A DNA stretch of 40,456 nt from Pseudomonas sp. Fl4BN1. GTDB lineage: Bacteria; Pseudomonadota; Gammaproteobacteria; Pseudomonadales; Pseudomonadaceae. The position numbers were made by a program, and so were the translations under genes. A model generated the notes under the pieces. The model saw only the letters and a list, made by a program, of their open reading frames with translations, was not told where the DNA came from and ran no database searches. The stretch lies in NCBI RefSeq assembly GCF_009908285.1, contig NZ_JAAARM010000047.1, forward strand, positions 1 to 40,456, read 5' to 3'. Shown here one piece after another: positions 16,533 through 25,160 of the stretch (position 1 is its first letter; each line of letters starts with the position of its first letter).

Positions 16533-16914
16533 GCAGGCGCAGTACAGCGTGCACTGGATTCATCAACTGATTCACAGCGTCTTCACCAACCAGCAGGGGG
16601 ACGGTGCGGCCTGCATCGAGCAATTGCTGCCGCTGTTCGCCGAGGATTTCCAGATGGTCACCACCGGCGGTGCGATGGTCGGCCGCGAGCAGGTCGAGCA
16701 GCTGTTTCGCAGCGCCCTGGGCAGCCGGGCCGGGTTGCAAATCCATCTCAGCGACCTGCATTGCGTGTGGCAGGAAGGCCGCAGCGCGGCCATCCGTTAC
16801 AAGGAAACCCACAGCCAGGACCAGGTCGAAACCTCGCGCCTGTCCCTGGCAATCATCCGCGTGCAGGCCGACTCGGTGCAGTGGCTGTACCTGCATGAAA
16901 CCGCCTGCCCCTGA
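16513..16914 (+). CDS. SnoaL/NTF2-like protein, 133 aa
   Basis: A small cytoplasmic protein that I read as a cone-shaped NTF2/SnoaL-like fold (DUF4440-like): an N-terminal helix, LLPLFAEDFQMVTTGGAMVGREQVEQLFRSA, then beta strands ending WLYLHETACP. Such proteins are steroid-isomerase-like enzymes or ligand-binding proteins; no catalytic residue can be assigned. Its AAGGA and ATG lie inside the MFS gene, with a 20-base overlap, so the two are translated together and probably serve the same compound. The next feature is the leftward terminator of the porin gene. Confidence 0.75.
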   Translation: MPHSIIKQAQYSVHWIHQLIHSVFTNQQGDGAACIEQLLPLFAEDFQMVTTGGAMVGREQVEQLFRSALGSRAGLQIHLSDLHCVWQEGRSAAIRYKETHSQDQVETSRLSLAIIRVQADSVQWLYLHETACP

Positions 16915-16938
16915 AGCGCGCCAGGCCAAGCATCAGGC

Positions 16939-16963
16939 AAAAAAAACCCCGCCGGAGCGGGGT
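16939..16963 (-). terminator. Intrinsic terminator downstream of the porin gene
   Basis: Leftward, ACCCCGC, loop of four, GCGGGGT and eight T residues. It lies about 60 bases beyond the porin stop codon. On the other strand it has only a short A-rich tail, so its main role is for the leftward porin transcript. Confidence 0.85.
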
Positions 16964-17021
16964 CAAAACAACAGGAGCTATAACGGATGAGAAAGAGCTC
17001 TAGCAGGGTTAAGCGACAGCC

Positions 17022-18356
17022 TTAGAACACGTACTGCACACGGGCCACGAGGGCATCGCCGCTGTCATCGCCAACGCTGTTGGTGATTTTGTCGGTGTTG
17101 ACCTTGATGTAGTTGGCGGAAACCTTGATCGCCTCGTTGGCGTACCAGTTGACCCCGATGGTGTTCATGGTGGCCTTGGCATCGCCGACGTCACGGGTAG
17201 CGGTGGCGGCTACGACGTTCTTGTCATCAACCTTGATGTTGTCGTAGCGGTAGAACACTTCCCAGGCGCCGAACTGCTTGTTCGTCGGCTTGATGGTGTC
17301 GAACTTGGCGCCGTCGAGTTTGTACACCCGCGCCTCGCCGGTCAGGGTGTAGGCCAGTTGGCCGTAGAAGCCGGTGGCCTTGACGTCCTTGTAGGCGTTG
17401 CTGTCGGCCTGCAGCTTGCGGGTCAGGTATTCCGCCTGGGCCGAGAACGGGCCGGTGGCGAAGGCGAATTCACCGCCGAACACCCGGTCGTTGTCGTAGG
17501 CGCCGACTGCGGTCTGGCTCGAAGCGTTGAGGCCGGCGCCGCCGCCGAAGGTGGCACGGTTGCCGTTGGTGCCGGCATCATTGCCGCCGTTAGTGGCGAT
17601 ACCACGAACGCCCAGGCGTGGACGGATCCGCGAGTCGAAAGCGGTGTCGCTGACGTCACGGCTGGCGAAGTCCAGGCCGAAGTGCAGGACGTTGCCGGTT
17701 TCGTGCATCGGGGCGAACACGGCACGGGCGTTGAACTGCTTGACGCTGTCGCCGTCCTTGTCGTTGATGTCCTTGGCCGCCACGCTGCCGGACAGGTAGG
17801 CCATGTCGGCGACTACCGAGCTGACTTGCAGGCCCATGCCGTTCTCGTGGGAGTTGATCCAGTCAGCCAACTCGTAGGCGGCGTTACGCTCCATGGAGGT
17901 GACCCACTTGGAGCTGGTGGCTTTCTCCAGACCGAAGTCTTCGTCGAAGCGACCGGCGCGGATGGTCACCGGCTTGAAGCCAACGTAGGAAATCGACGCC
18001 TCGTCGAAGTAACCGTCATCGGCGGTCCCCGAGTTGTGAGAGAAGTCGTAGTTGATCTGGTATTTCCAATCCTTGTAGGCGGTACCGCCCAATTCCAGAT
18101 AGGCACGGCGGAAGTAGGCGCCGTCGCCGCTGTCACCATTCTTGGTGTAGAACCCGTCGAAGCGGCCATAGTCGGCTTGCAGACGACCGCCCAGCTTGAA
18201 GCTGAACGCGGAGTCGGTGGTAGCAACCTCAAGGCCGCCCTTGGTCTTGACTACGATATCGGCGCCGTCAGTGGTGACGGTGCCAGCGAAAGCCTGGGCG
18301 GTTACTGCCAGGGCCAGGGCGCTGGCGGCAAAACCGGCGAAGTGCTTACGGATCAT
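17022..18356 (-). CDS. OprP/OprO-type outer-membrane porin (phosphate/polyphosphate family)
   Basis: A 444-aa precursor with a signal peptide (MIRKHFAGFAASALALAVTAQAFA, cleavage near residue 24). The mature part shows the Phosphate-selective porin O/P features: FKLGGRLQADYGRFDGFY, YFRRAYLELGGTAYKDWKYQINYDF, RAGRFDEDFGLEKATSSKW, and the terminal aromatic residue (VARVQYVF) needed for barrel assembly. OprP-family trimers carry phosphate or pyrophosphate when phosphate is scarce. Whether this copy is OprP or OprO is not decidable here, and the Lys/Arg ladder should be checked in a structure model. The neighbouring ECF sigma and KAS III genes recall the P. aeruginosa oprO/oprP neighbourhood. Confidence 0.88.
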   Translation of the reverse strand: MIRKHFAGFAASALALAVTAQAFAGTVTTDGADIVVKTKGGLEVATTDSAFSFKLGGRLQADYGRFDGFYTKNGDSGDGAYFRRAYLELGGTAYKDWKYQINYDFSHNSGTADDGYFDEASISYVGFKPVTIRAGRFDEDFGLEKATSSKWVTSMERNAAYELADWINSHENGMGLQVSSVVADMAYLSGSVAAKDINDKDGDSVKQFNARAVFAPMHETGNVLHFGLDFASRDVSDTAFDSRIRPRLGVRGIATNGGNDAGTNGNRATFGGGAGLNASSQTAVGAYDNDRVFGGEFAFATGPFSAQAEYLTRKLQADSNAYKDVKATGFYGQLAYTLTGEARVYKLDGAKFDTIKPTNKQFGAWEVFYRYDNIKVDDKNVVAATATRDVGDAKATMNTIGVNWYANEAIKVSANYIKVNTDKITNSVGDDSGDALVARVQYVF

Positions 18357-18762
18357 CGAAGAGTTCCCCTAATTGGTGGTCTGTAGCGTTGGAAAACACG
18401 CGGGGTTGGCCCGCTGGTGTTGGGTGGGAATCTTGGCGACGGGTTATTTCAGCTGGATTGCTGCCAGATAAAGATTTGATTACAGGGGAACTTTTTTACT
18501 TCGAAAAGAAATAAGGCAAAACGCCCGTATTAGAGCCATCGCAGAGGTTTTTGCAGGGGAAAACCGGGACGATCCGCAGCTGTCACCTTCGATCGGATGA
18601 CATTTTCGTGGCGGCTGACAGCCTGTCCTGCAACCGCTGGCGAAGGCCGTGCGAATACCAGGACGAACACAGAATGGGCAGGTGCGGGTGGATCCGGGAG
18701 GGGTTGCCTTGCAAGGCAGATACCGAGGCGGGTTCGCTGACGGCACCCACGTTCCAGCGCAA
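18357..18762. other. Intergenic region upstream of the porin gene
   Basis: No convincing gene is seen in these 406 bases. Leftward half-sites resembling the PhoB repeat (CTGTCAT) occur as CTGTCAG (18621-18615), ATGTCAT (18603-18597) and CTGTAAT (18485-18479), but they are not at the 11-bp spacing of a proper Pho box. An AT-rich stretch at 18478-18530 may hold the porin promoter. Confidence 0.5.
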
Positions 18763-18996
18763 TCAGAGGTCGCGTTTTTTCTCGGCAGCCAAGCGCTCGG
18801 CCAACTCGTCAAGACCTTCCAGAGGCGGCTCGGGAAGCACGCGCAAGGTGGCCTGGAGCAGGCGCATCTGGCGAATGAAACGTCGGCAGTTGGGGCAGAA
18901 CAGCAAGTGATGACGCACCATCAAGCGTTCACGAAAGCTCAGTTGGCCATCGAGATAATCGCTTGAACGTGCCACTTGTTCCTTACAGGTCAGCAT
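18763..18996 (-). CDS. Zinc-binding anti-sigma factor candidate (ZAS type), 77 aa
   Basis: The 77-aa protein carries Hx3Cx2C (His30, Cys34, Cys37 in RHHLLFCPNC), the ZAS zinc motif of many ECF anti-sigma factors, within helices that should grip the sigma factor. Unlike RseA-type factors it has no transmembrane segment, so it is expected to be cytoplasmic. The ATG lies inside the sigma gene (overlap of seven bases), which indicates translational coupling and near-equal amounts. The signal it senses is unknown; redox or zinc sensing by the cysteines is possible but inferred. Confidence 0.75.
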   Translation of the reverse strand: MLTCKEQVARSSDYLDGQLSFRERLMVRHHLLFCPNCRRFIRQMRLLQATLRVLPEPPLEGLDELAERLAAEKKRDL

Positions 18997-19604
18997 TGGC
19001 CGGTTTCCTCAAAATGCTCCACGGTGGCAAAGACCTTCAAGCGCGCCCGGTGCAGCAGCACCCGAACATTGGAGAGCGTGAGCCCCAAAAGATTACAGAT
19101 TTCCTCCAGCTCCAGGCCCTGACGTTCGCGCAGCAGCAACACACTGCTTTGCAGTTCCGAAAGGCTGAGCAGGGTGTGCTCCAGGCAGTCGCGCAATTCC
19201 GCCTCGGTCAGCAAGGCTTCAGGGGTGTCTTCGTGCCAGGCAAAAGGCGCCACCAGCCAATGGCCATCGCTGGATGAAAAGCGCTCGTCGCCGACCGTAC
19301 CGTGGGGTGCGGGCAAATCATCGAGCAACACTTCCCGACGGTTCTGCTTGTAGCGGTTCTTGGCCGCATTGGCAGTGATGGTCAGCAACCAGGTCTTGAG
19401 ACTGGAGCGCCCCTGGAAACCTGAGAGATTGCGCACCACCGAGAGCCAGGCATCCTGTACCACCTCATCGGCGTTACGGCTGCCGACAATTGCATAAGCC
19501 ACCGCGCGCATGGCGCTCTGGTAGGTACTGACCAGTTCCTTGTAGGCCTTTTGTTCGCCCGCCAAAAGGCGTTCTAGCAGTTGCGTATCATCAGCAGCGG
19601 CCAT
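18990..19604 (-). CDS. ECF-family RNA polymerase sigma factor
   Basis: A 204-aa sigma-70 factor of the extracytoplasmic function type. Region 2 spans about residues 24-90 (MRAVAYAIVGSRNADEVVQDAWLSV and SLKTWLLTITANAAKNRYK); region 4 spans about 138-190 (LLSLSELQSSVLLLRERQGLELEEICNLLGLTLSNVRVLLHRARLKV). Regions 1.1 and 3 are missing, as usual. The ATG at 19604 has GAGG seven bases upstream. The sequence between regions 2 and 4 is longer than in compact ECF factors. It is transcribed ahead of its anti-sigma candidate; a hairpin lies between it and the KAS III gene. I recall PA3285 of P. aeruginosa as the equivalent, next to the KAS III gene PA3286. Confidence 0.9.
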   Translation of the reverse strand: MAAADDTQLLERLLAGEQKAYKELVSTYQSAMRAVAYAIVGSRNADEVVQDAWLSVVRNLSGFQGRSSLKTWLLTITANAAKNRYKQNRREVLLDDLPAPHGTVGDERFSSSDGHWLVAPFAWHEDTPEALLTEAELRDCLEHTLLSLSELQSSVLLLRERQGLELEEICNLLGLTLSNVRVLLHRARLKVFATVEHFEETGQC

Positions 19605-19634
19605 TCATGCCTCGTTCATCATGCGGGTTTGAGT

Positions 19635-19672
19635 GGGGTGTGACGCGCCGAAAGCCCGCGACGCCACACCCC
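19635..19672. other. Inverted repeat between the KAS III and sigma factor genes
   Basis: GGGGTGTG (19635-19642) pairs with CACACCCC (19665-19672), with an inner CGCG/CGCG stem. No T run follows on the leftward strand, so it may attenuate or process, rather than fully end, the transcript entering the sigma gene. Confidence 0.45.
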
Positions 19673-19684
19673 GACCAGCGTAGA

Positions 19685-20806
19685 TCAACGCTTACGCAGA
19701 AGGACGCTGCCGATCGAATAACCCGCGCCGAAGGAGCTGAGTACTGCCAGGGCACCGCTGGCCAGGTCATCCTGGTACTTGTGGAAGGCAATCACCGAGC
19801 CCGCCGAGCTGGTATTGGCATACGTGTCGAGAATCACCGGCGCCTCCTCCACCGAGGCTTCGCGGCCCAGGAGCTTCTTGACGATCAGGTGGTTCATGCT
19901 GAGGTTGGCCTGGTGCAGCCAGAAGCGTTTCACGTCACTGACGTTGAGCTGGTTTTGTTCCAGGTGAGCGGCGATCAGTTCCGCCACCATCGGGCATACA
20001 TCGCGGAAGACTTTGCGGCCCTCCTGGACGAACAGCTTGTCGGGGGCGCCGACACCCTCTTGCGCCGCGCGGTTGAGGAAGCCAAAGTTGTTGCGGATGT
20101 TGTTGGAGAATTTGGTCAGCAGCTTGGTGCTGACAATCTCGAACTGGTGCTTGGATGTGGCCAGGTCGGCACGCTCGATAATCACCGCGGTGGCCGCGTC
20201 GCCGAAAATGAAGTGGCTGTCGCGGTCACGGAAGTTCAGGTGCCCGGTGCAGACTTCCGGATTGACCATGAGGATCGCCCGGGCCTGGCCCAGTTGCACG
20301 CTGTTGCAGGCAGCCTGGATGCCGAAGGTCGCCGAGGAACAGGCCACGTTCATGTCAAAACCGAAGCCCTGGATCCCTAGGGCTTCCTGGACTTCGATGG
20401 CGATCGCCGGGTAGGCGCGCTGCAGGTTGGAGCAGGCGACGATTACCCCATCGATGTCGGCGGCGGTCTTGCCGGCCCGTTGCAGGGCCTGTTCGGCGGC
20501 GGCGACAGCCATCTGGCAGAGCACCGACCACTCGTCATTGGAGCGCTCCGGCAGGCGCGGGGCCATGCGTTGCGGATCGAGGATGCCCTCCTTGTCCATG
20601 ACGAAGCGGCTTTTGATACCCGAAGCTTTCTCGATGAACGCGGCGTTGGATTCCGTCAGCGCCTGTACTTCACCACGCTCGATGGCCGCGGCATTGTCGC
20701 GGTTGAACTGGTGGACGTAGGCATTGAAAGATTCCACCAGCTCTTCGTTGGAGATGCTGTTGGCCGGGGTAAACAGGCCGGTGCCGCTGATGACGACGTT
20801 ATGCAC
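19685..20806 (-). CDS. 3-oxoacyl-ACP synthase III-like enzyme (KAS III)
   Basis: A 373-aa thiolase-fold enzyme that condenses an acyl-CoA with malonyl-ACP. The triad is visible: Cys156 in NVACSSATFG, His298 in WLHQANLSMNHL and Asn331 in YANTSSAGSV. The insertion-rich N-terminal half makes it longer than FabH (about 317 aa). The P. aeruginosa relative PA3286 was shown to use octanoyl-CoA and so link beta-oxidation to synthesis; that role is inferred here. I chose the GTG at 20806, with AGAGGA six bases upstream; the open frame runs on to 21004 but without family-like sequence. Inverted repeats lie just upstream. Confidence 0.9.
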   Translation of the reverse strand: MHNVVISGTGLFTPANSISNEELVESFNAYVHQFNRDNAAAIERGEVQALTESNAAFIEKASGIKSRFVMDKEGILDPQRMAPRLPERSNDEWSVLCQMAVAAAEQALQRAGKTAADIDGVIVACSNLQRAYPAIAIEVQEALGIQGFGFDMNVACSSATFGIQAACNSVQLGQARAILMVNPEVCTGHLNFRDRDSHFIFGDAATAVIIERADLATSKHQFEIVSTKLLTKFSNNIRNNFGFLNRAAQEGVGAPDKLFVQEGRKVFRDVCPMVAELIAAHLEQNQLNVSDVKRFWLHQANLSMNHLIVKKLLGREASVEEAPVILDTYANTSSAGSVIAFHKYQDDLASGALAVLSSFGAGYSIGSVLLRKR

Positions 20807-20839
20807 GGTCGTTCCTCTAGTGTGTTGAGGCAAAAGGTA

Positions 20840-20888
20840 TTGGCACCCTCGTGCCAAACCGTAAAGGGACGGTCCCGCTGGTGGGACC
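20840..20888 (-). promoter_or_regulatory. Tandem inverted repeats upstream of the KAS III gene
   Basis: TTGGCAC-CCTC-GTGCCAA (20840-20857) is a perfect 7-bp inverted repeat, followed by GGTCCC-GCTGGT-GGGACC (20871-20888), which overlaps an alternative pairing GGGAC-G-GTCCC (20866-20876). They lie about 35-80 bases from the start codon and could be an operator or a leader structure. Confidence 0.45.
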
Positions 20889-21022
20889 CTCCCTGGCATC
20901 GCTTTATTCCGATCCGCCCGGGCTGCCTGTGGTGCAGATAACCGGGGCCGGCATTTATGACGGCGGAGTTTGCCATAACCTCCGAAATTTCGCCGCAACT
21001 GCAAGATCGACGGAGTTGACTT

Positions 21023-21104
21023 GTAGGAGCCGGCTTGCCGGCGAACCGGGCCTTGAGCCTTGCATTGCCTTTGATGGCGCCTTCGCTGGCAAGCCAGCTC
21101 CTAC
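21023..21104. repeat. REP pair (inverted) between hrpA and the KAS III gene
   Basis: A REP copy at 21023-21045 (GTAGGAGCCGGCTTGCCGGC...) faces an inverted copy at 21082-21104 (...GGCAAGCCAGCTCCTAC) across 36 bases. It lies directly downstream of the hrpA stop codon, within 13 bases, and upstream of the KAS III promoter region (20807-21022 holds no gene). Confidence 0.9.
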
Positions 21105-21116
21105 GGGGGTGTTGGC

Positions 21117-24100
21117 TCAGGCGTCGACCTGGCTCCATTGCTTGCTCAGGCGCTTGTCGGAGATCGGCACCTTGGTCCCCAGTTGCTGGGCAAACAACGA
21201 CACTCGATATTCCTCCAGCCACCAGCGGTACAGCTCCAGCTGCGGATCGCGCTTGCCCTCCTGGGCATGTTTCTGGGCGCGAGCCTGGTACTGGTTCCAG
21301 AGATTTGTCAGCTCGCTGCTCCAGACCCGGTCCTTCTGCACCTGGCTACCGAGTTTTTCGAAGCGCTGCTCCACCGCCTTGAGGTAGCGCGGCAGTTCCT
21401 TGAGCCACAGGGCCGGGGTTTCGCGGACGAAGCCCGGGTACACCAGATGACTGAGCTGGGACTTGATGTCGTTGAGCGCCACCGCCTGGGCCAGGTCGAT
21501 CTTGCCCTTGAAGCGCTTTTGCAGGCCGTGCCAGAGCTTGAGGATTTCCAGGGTCAAGCGCGCCAGGCGCTCGGCGTGCTCGGTCCAGGCACCGCGTTTG
21601 CGCTCGGCCAGGGAAGCCAGCCCGGCGCCGTCCCGGGGCAAGGTGGCCTCGCCTTCGAGAATGCAGCTGTCGAGGCTGGCCAGGAGAATGTCTTCCACCA
21701 GCGCATCGACCCGGCCCAATTCGCGGTACAGCAGGCCCAGTTCGGTGAGCCCCGGCAATTTGCCACGGAGGAATTTGGCCGGCTCGGCCAACTGCTGCAG
21801 CAGCAGGCGCTGCAACGCCCGGCGATGTTGGAACTCGGCTTCGGCGGCAGTCGAGAAACGCCCCTCCTTGACCGTCCCCGCCTCTTCCACCAGCGCCGGA
21901 TACACCGTCATCGACAGCCCGGCGATCTTCTGCTGGGTCTTTTCTGCTACCGCAGCAAACACCTTGGCTTCCACCGGCTGCTGGCTCTTGGCGGTCTGCG
22001 GCACCGCCAGAGCAGCCTGGCTGGCTTCGGCAAAACGCGCGGTCAGCTCGGCCAGGTCACGGCCCTCGCCGAGGAACTTGCCCTGGGCGTCGACGATTTC
22101 CAGGTTCATCCGCAGATGGCTTTCCACCTGCTGCTCGGCTTCGCTCCAGGCTTCATCGCTGACCCGCGCGCCGGTCATGCGCAGCAGTTCGCGGCCCAGG
22201 GCCTGGGGCAATGAGCCCTCGGCAAAGGTCATGCGCTGCAGGGCGGCCTTGACGAAGTCCGGCACCGGTACGAAGTTCTTGCGCAAGGCCTTGGGCAGGT
22301 TGCGCACCAGGGCAATGCACTTGGCCTCGATCAGCCCCGGCACCAGCCATTCCAGGCGTTCGGCGGGCAGCGCCGGCAGCAGCGGCGCCGGCACCCGCAG
22401 GGTCACGCCGTCCCGAGGATGGTTGGGTTCGAAGTGATAACTCAGGGCCAGTTCCAGGTCGCCGATGTGCAGGGTATCCGGATACTGCTTGGCGGTGACT
22501 TCACTGGCTTCGCGGGCCAGCACGTCTTCCTCGCGCATGATCAGCAGTTGCGGGTCCTTCTGGCTGTGGACCCGGTACCAGCTGTCGAAGGTCGCCGTCT
22601 GGTGGATCTCCGCTGGCAGGCGCTCATCATAGAAGGCGAACAGGGTTTCTTCGTCCGCCAGGATATCCCGGCGCCGCGCCTTGGCTTCCAGGGCATCGAG
22701 TTGCTCCAGCAACTGCGTGTTGGCGGTCAGGCACTTGGCCTTGGACTGGATTTCGCCGCGCACCAGCGCCTCGCGGATAAACAGCTCGCGAGACACCACC
22801 GGGTCCACCGGACCGTAGTGCACCGGCCGCCGGCCGACCACGATCAGGCCGAACAGGGTGATCTGCTCGTAGGCCACCACCTGGCCGCGCTTCTTCTCCC
22901 AATGGGGTTCGAAGTGGTTCTTCTTGATCAGGTGCCCGGCCAGGGGCTCGATCCAGTCCGGCTCGATCTTGGCCACCATGCGCGCATACAGCTTGGTGGT
23001 TTCCACCAGCTCGGCGGTCATCAACCACTGCGGGCGTTTCTTGCCCAGGCCCGAGGAGGGGTGAATCCAGAAGCGCCGCTGGCGGGCGCCAAGGTAGTCG
23101 CCGTCTTCGGTCTTCTGGCCAATCTGGCTCAGCAGGCCAACCAATACCGCCTTGTGCAGTTTTGGATAGTCCGCCGGTTCCTTGTTCAGGCTCAACTGCA
23201 GGTCGCGACAGATCAGGCTCAGTTGGCGGTGGGAATCACGCCATTCGCGCAGGCGCAGGTAATTGAGGAAGTTCTTGCGGCACCAGTTGCGCAGCGGGCT
23301 GGCAGTCAGCGCCTGGCGCTGCTCTTCGAAACCGCGCCACAGATTGACCAGGCCGGCGAAATCCGAGTCCACGTCCTTCCATTGCGCGTGGGCCTGATCG
23401 GCCGCTTGCTGACGCTCTGGCGGACGCTCGCGAGGGTCCTGGATCGACATCGCACTGGCCACGATCAGCACTTCCTGGAGGCTGCCGAGTTTCGCCGCTT
23501 CCAGCAACATGCGGCCCATGCGCGGGTCCACCGGCAGTCGCGCCAGCTGCCGGCCCAACGGGGTCAGCTGGCTGTTGCGGTCCACCGCCGAGAGTTCTTG
23601 CAGCAGGTTGAAACCGTCGCTGATGGCCTTGCCATCCGGCGGTTCGATAAAAGGGAATGCGGTGATTTCACCGAGGCGCAGATGGAGCATCTGCAAGATC
23701 ACCGCCGCCAGGTTGGTGCGCAGGATCTCCGGGTCGGTGAACTCCGGCCGGCCGAGGAAATCCTCCTCGCTGTACAGGCGTATGCAGATGCCCGGCTCGA
23801 CCCGGCCGCAACGGCCTTTACGCTGGTTGGCACTGGCCTGGGAAATCGCTTCGATGGGCAGGCGCTGGACCTTGGCCCGATAGCTGTAGCGACTGATGCG
23901 CGCGGTGCCGCTGTCGATCACGTAGCGGATGCCCGGCACCGTCAGCGAGGTTTCCGCAACGTTGGTCGCCAGCACCACGCGCCGCCCCGGATGGGACTGG
24001 AAGATGCGCTGCTGTTCCGCTGGCGATAGCCGCGCGTACAACGGCAGGATCTCGGTGTGCTTGAGCTGGGCCTTGCGCAGCATCTCCGCGGCGTCGCGAA

Positions 24101-25028
24101 TCTCCCGCTCGCCGGGCAGGAACACCAGCACATCCCCGGGACTGCGGCGTTCGCTGCGTTCGTAGGCGGCGATTTCATCCAGGGTGGCGAGAATCGCCTG
24201 GTCCACCGTCAGGTCATCCTCGACCCGATTGCCCTCCTCGTCCTGCTCCAGGGTCAGCGGTCGGTACCAGGTGTCCACCGGGAAGGTACGGCCCGAGACT
24301 TCGACAATCGGCGCATCGTCGAAGTGCTTGGAGAAGCGCTCCAGGTCGATGGTCGCCGAGGTGATGATGACTTTGAGATCCGGGCGCCGTGGCAGCAGGG
24401 TCTTCAGGTAGCCGAGGAGGAAATCGATGTTGAGGCTGCGCTCGTGGGCCTCGTCGACGATGATCGTGTCATAGCGTTCCAGGTAGCGGTCGTTCTGGGT
24501 TTCCGCCAACAGGATGCCGTCGGTCATCAGTTTGATCAGGGTGCTGGAATCGCTCTGATCCTCGAAGCGCACCTGATACCCCACCAAGGCCCCCAGTGGC
24601 GTGGCCAGCTCTTCGGCGACCCGGCTGGCAACGCTGCGGGCGGCGATCCGCCGCGGCTGGGTATGGCCGATCAGCCCGTGCTGGCCACGACCGATTTCCA
24701 GGCAGATCTTCGGTAGCTGGGTGGTTTTACCCGAGCCGGTTTCACCGGCGATGATCAGCACCTGATGCTTGAGCAGCGCCTCCTTGATCTCGTCGCGCTT
24801 GGCGGCAATCGGCAGGCTGTCGTCGTAGCGAATCCGCGGCACGCTGTCACGCCGTGCCGTCACCAGATTGCAGGATGCCTGCAGCCGTTCCAGCCACTGG
24901 GCGAGCTTGGCCTCGTCGGGCTTCTTACGCAGTTCGAGCAACTGCCGACGCAACCGGTGACGGTCGGCGAGCATGGCTTGATCGAGGTTTTTCAACAGCT
25001 GGTCAATTGCAGGCGATTCGGAAGTCAT
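21117..25028 (-). CDS. hrpA: ATP-dependent RNA helicase HrpA (DEAH box)
   Basis: A 1303-aa helicase, the same size as E. coli HrpA (1300 aa), which acts on RNA and helps rescue colliding ribosomes. Walker A GETGSGKT is near residue 95, DEAH in IIVDEAHERSLN near 192, SAT in ITSATIDLERF near 225, and QRKGRCGRVEPG (motif VI) near 400. Winged-helix, ratchet and OB-like parts follow, then the HrpA-specific C-terminal half (DUF3418 region) with LAERKRGAWTEHAERL. The start is uncertain: ATG 25028 (MTSESPAIDQLLKNLD) fits homologues, while ATG 25049 adds seven residues; neither has a clear Shine-Dalgarno. Confidence 0.95.
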   Translation of the reverse strand: MTSESPAIDQLLKNLDQAMLADRHRLRRQLLELRKKPDEAKLAQWLERLQASCNLVTARRDSVPRIRYDDSLPIAAKRDEIKEALLKHQVLIIAGETGSGKTTQLPKICLEIGRGQHGLIGHTQPRRIAARSVASRVAEELATPLGALVGYQVRFEDQSDSSTLIKLMTDGILLAETQNDRYLERYDTIIVDEAHERSLNIDFLLGYLKTLLPRRPDLKVIITSATIDLERFSKHFDDAPIVEVSGRTFPVDTWYRPLTLEQDEEGNRVEDDLTVDQAILATLDEIAAYERSERRSPGDVLVFLPGEREIRDAAEMLRKAQLKHTEILPLYARLSPAEQQRIFQSHPGRRVVLATNVAETSLTVPGIRYVIDSGTARISRYSYRAKVQRLPIEAISQASANQRKGRCGRVEPGICIRLYSEEDFLGRPEFTDPEILRTNLAAVILQMLHLRLGEITAFPFIEPPDGKAISDGFNLLQELSAVDRNSQLTPLGRQLARLPVDPRMGRMLLEAAKLGSLQEVLIVASAMSIQDPRERPPERQQAADQAHAQWKDVDSDFAGLVNLWRGFEEQRQALTASPLRNWCRKNFLNYLRLREWRDSHRQLSLICRDLQLSLNKEPADYPKLHKAVLVGLLSQIGQKTEDGDYLGARQRRFWIHPSSGLGKKRPQWLMTAELVETTKLYARMVAKIEPDWIEPLAGHLIKKNHFEPHWEKKRGQVVAYEQITLFGLIVVGRRPVHYGPVDPVVSRELFIREALVRGEIQSKAKCLTANTQLLEQLDALEAKARRRDILADEETLFAFYDERLPAEIHQTATFDSWYRVHSQKDPQLLIMREEDVLAREASEVTAKQYPDTLHIGDLELALSYHFEPNHPRDGVTLRVPAPLLPALPAERLEWLVPGLIEAKCIALVRNLPKALRKNFVPVPDFVKAALQRMTFAEGSLPQALGRELLRMTGARVSDEAWSEAEQQVESHLRMNLEIVDAQGKFLGEGRDLAELTARFAEASQAALAVPQTAKSQQPVEAKVFAAVAEKTQQKIAGLSMTVYPALVEEAGTVKEGRFSTAAEAEFQHRRALQRLLLQQLAEPAKFLRGKLPGLTELGLLYRELGRVDALVEDILLASLDSCILEGEATLPRDGAGLASLAERKRGAWTEHAERLARLTLEILKLWHGLQKRFKGKIDLAQAVALNDIKSQLSHLVYPGFVRETPALWLKELPRYLKAVEQRFEKLGSQVQKDRVWSSELTNLWNQYQARAQKHAQEGKRDPQLELYRWWLEEYRVSLFAQQLGTKVPISDKRLSKQWSQVDA

Positions 25029-25092
25029 CAGGTACGCAAAAGTCGTCATATGTAGGCAGGGCGCGATTGTCGCAGAAAAGCGCAGGTAATAC

Positions 25093-25156
25093 GTAAGAGC
25101 CGGCTTGCCGGCGAAAGGGCCCGTGAGGATGCCTTCGCCGGCAAGCCGGCTCCTAC
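25093..25156. repeat. REP pair (inverted) between aceK and hrpA
   Basis: A REP at 25093-25115 (with GTAAGAG in place of GTAGGAG) and an inverted REP at 25134-25156 are separated by 18 bases. The pair begins four bases after the aceK stop codon and fills most of the aceK-hrpA gap. In the transcript it can fold into a long stem that protects the aceK 3' end or limits read-through into hrpA. Confidence 0.9.
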
Positions 25157-25160
25157 ACTT

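Noticed and set aside
18480..18812. 110-aa leftward frame after the anti-sigma gene
   Set aside because: It begins inside the anti-sigma gene in another frame and shows no domain, no ribosome binding site and odd composition.
22419..24029. 536-aa rightward open frame
   Set aside because: Antisense to hrpA, whose motifs are certain.
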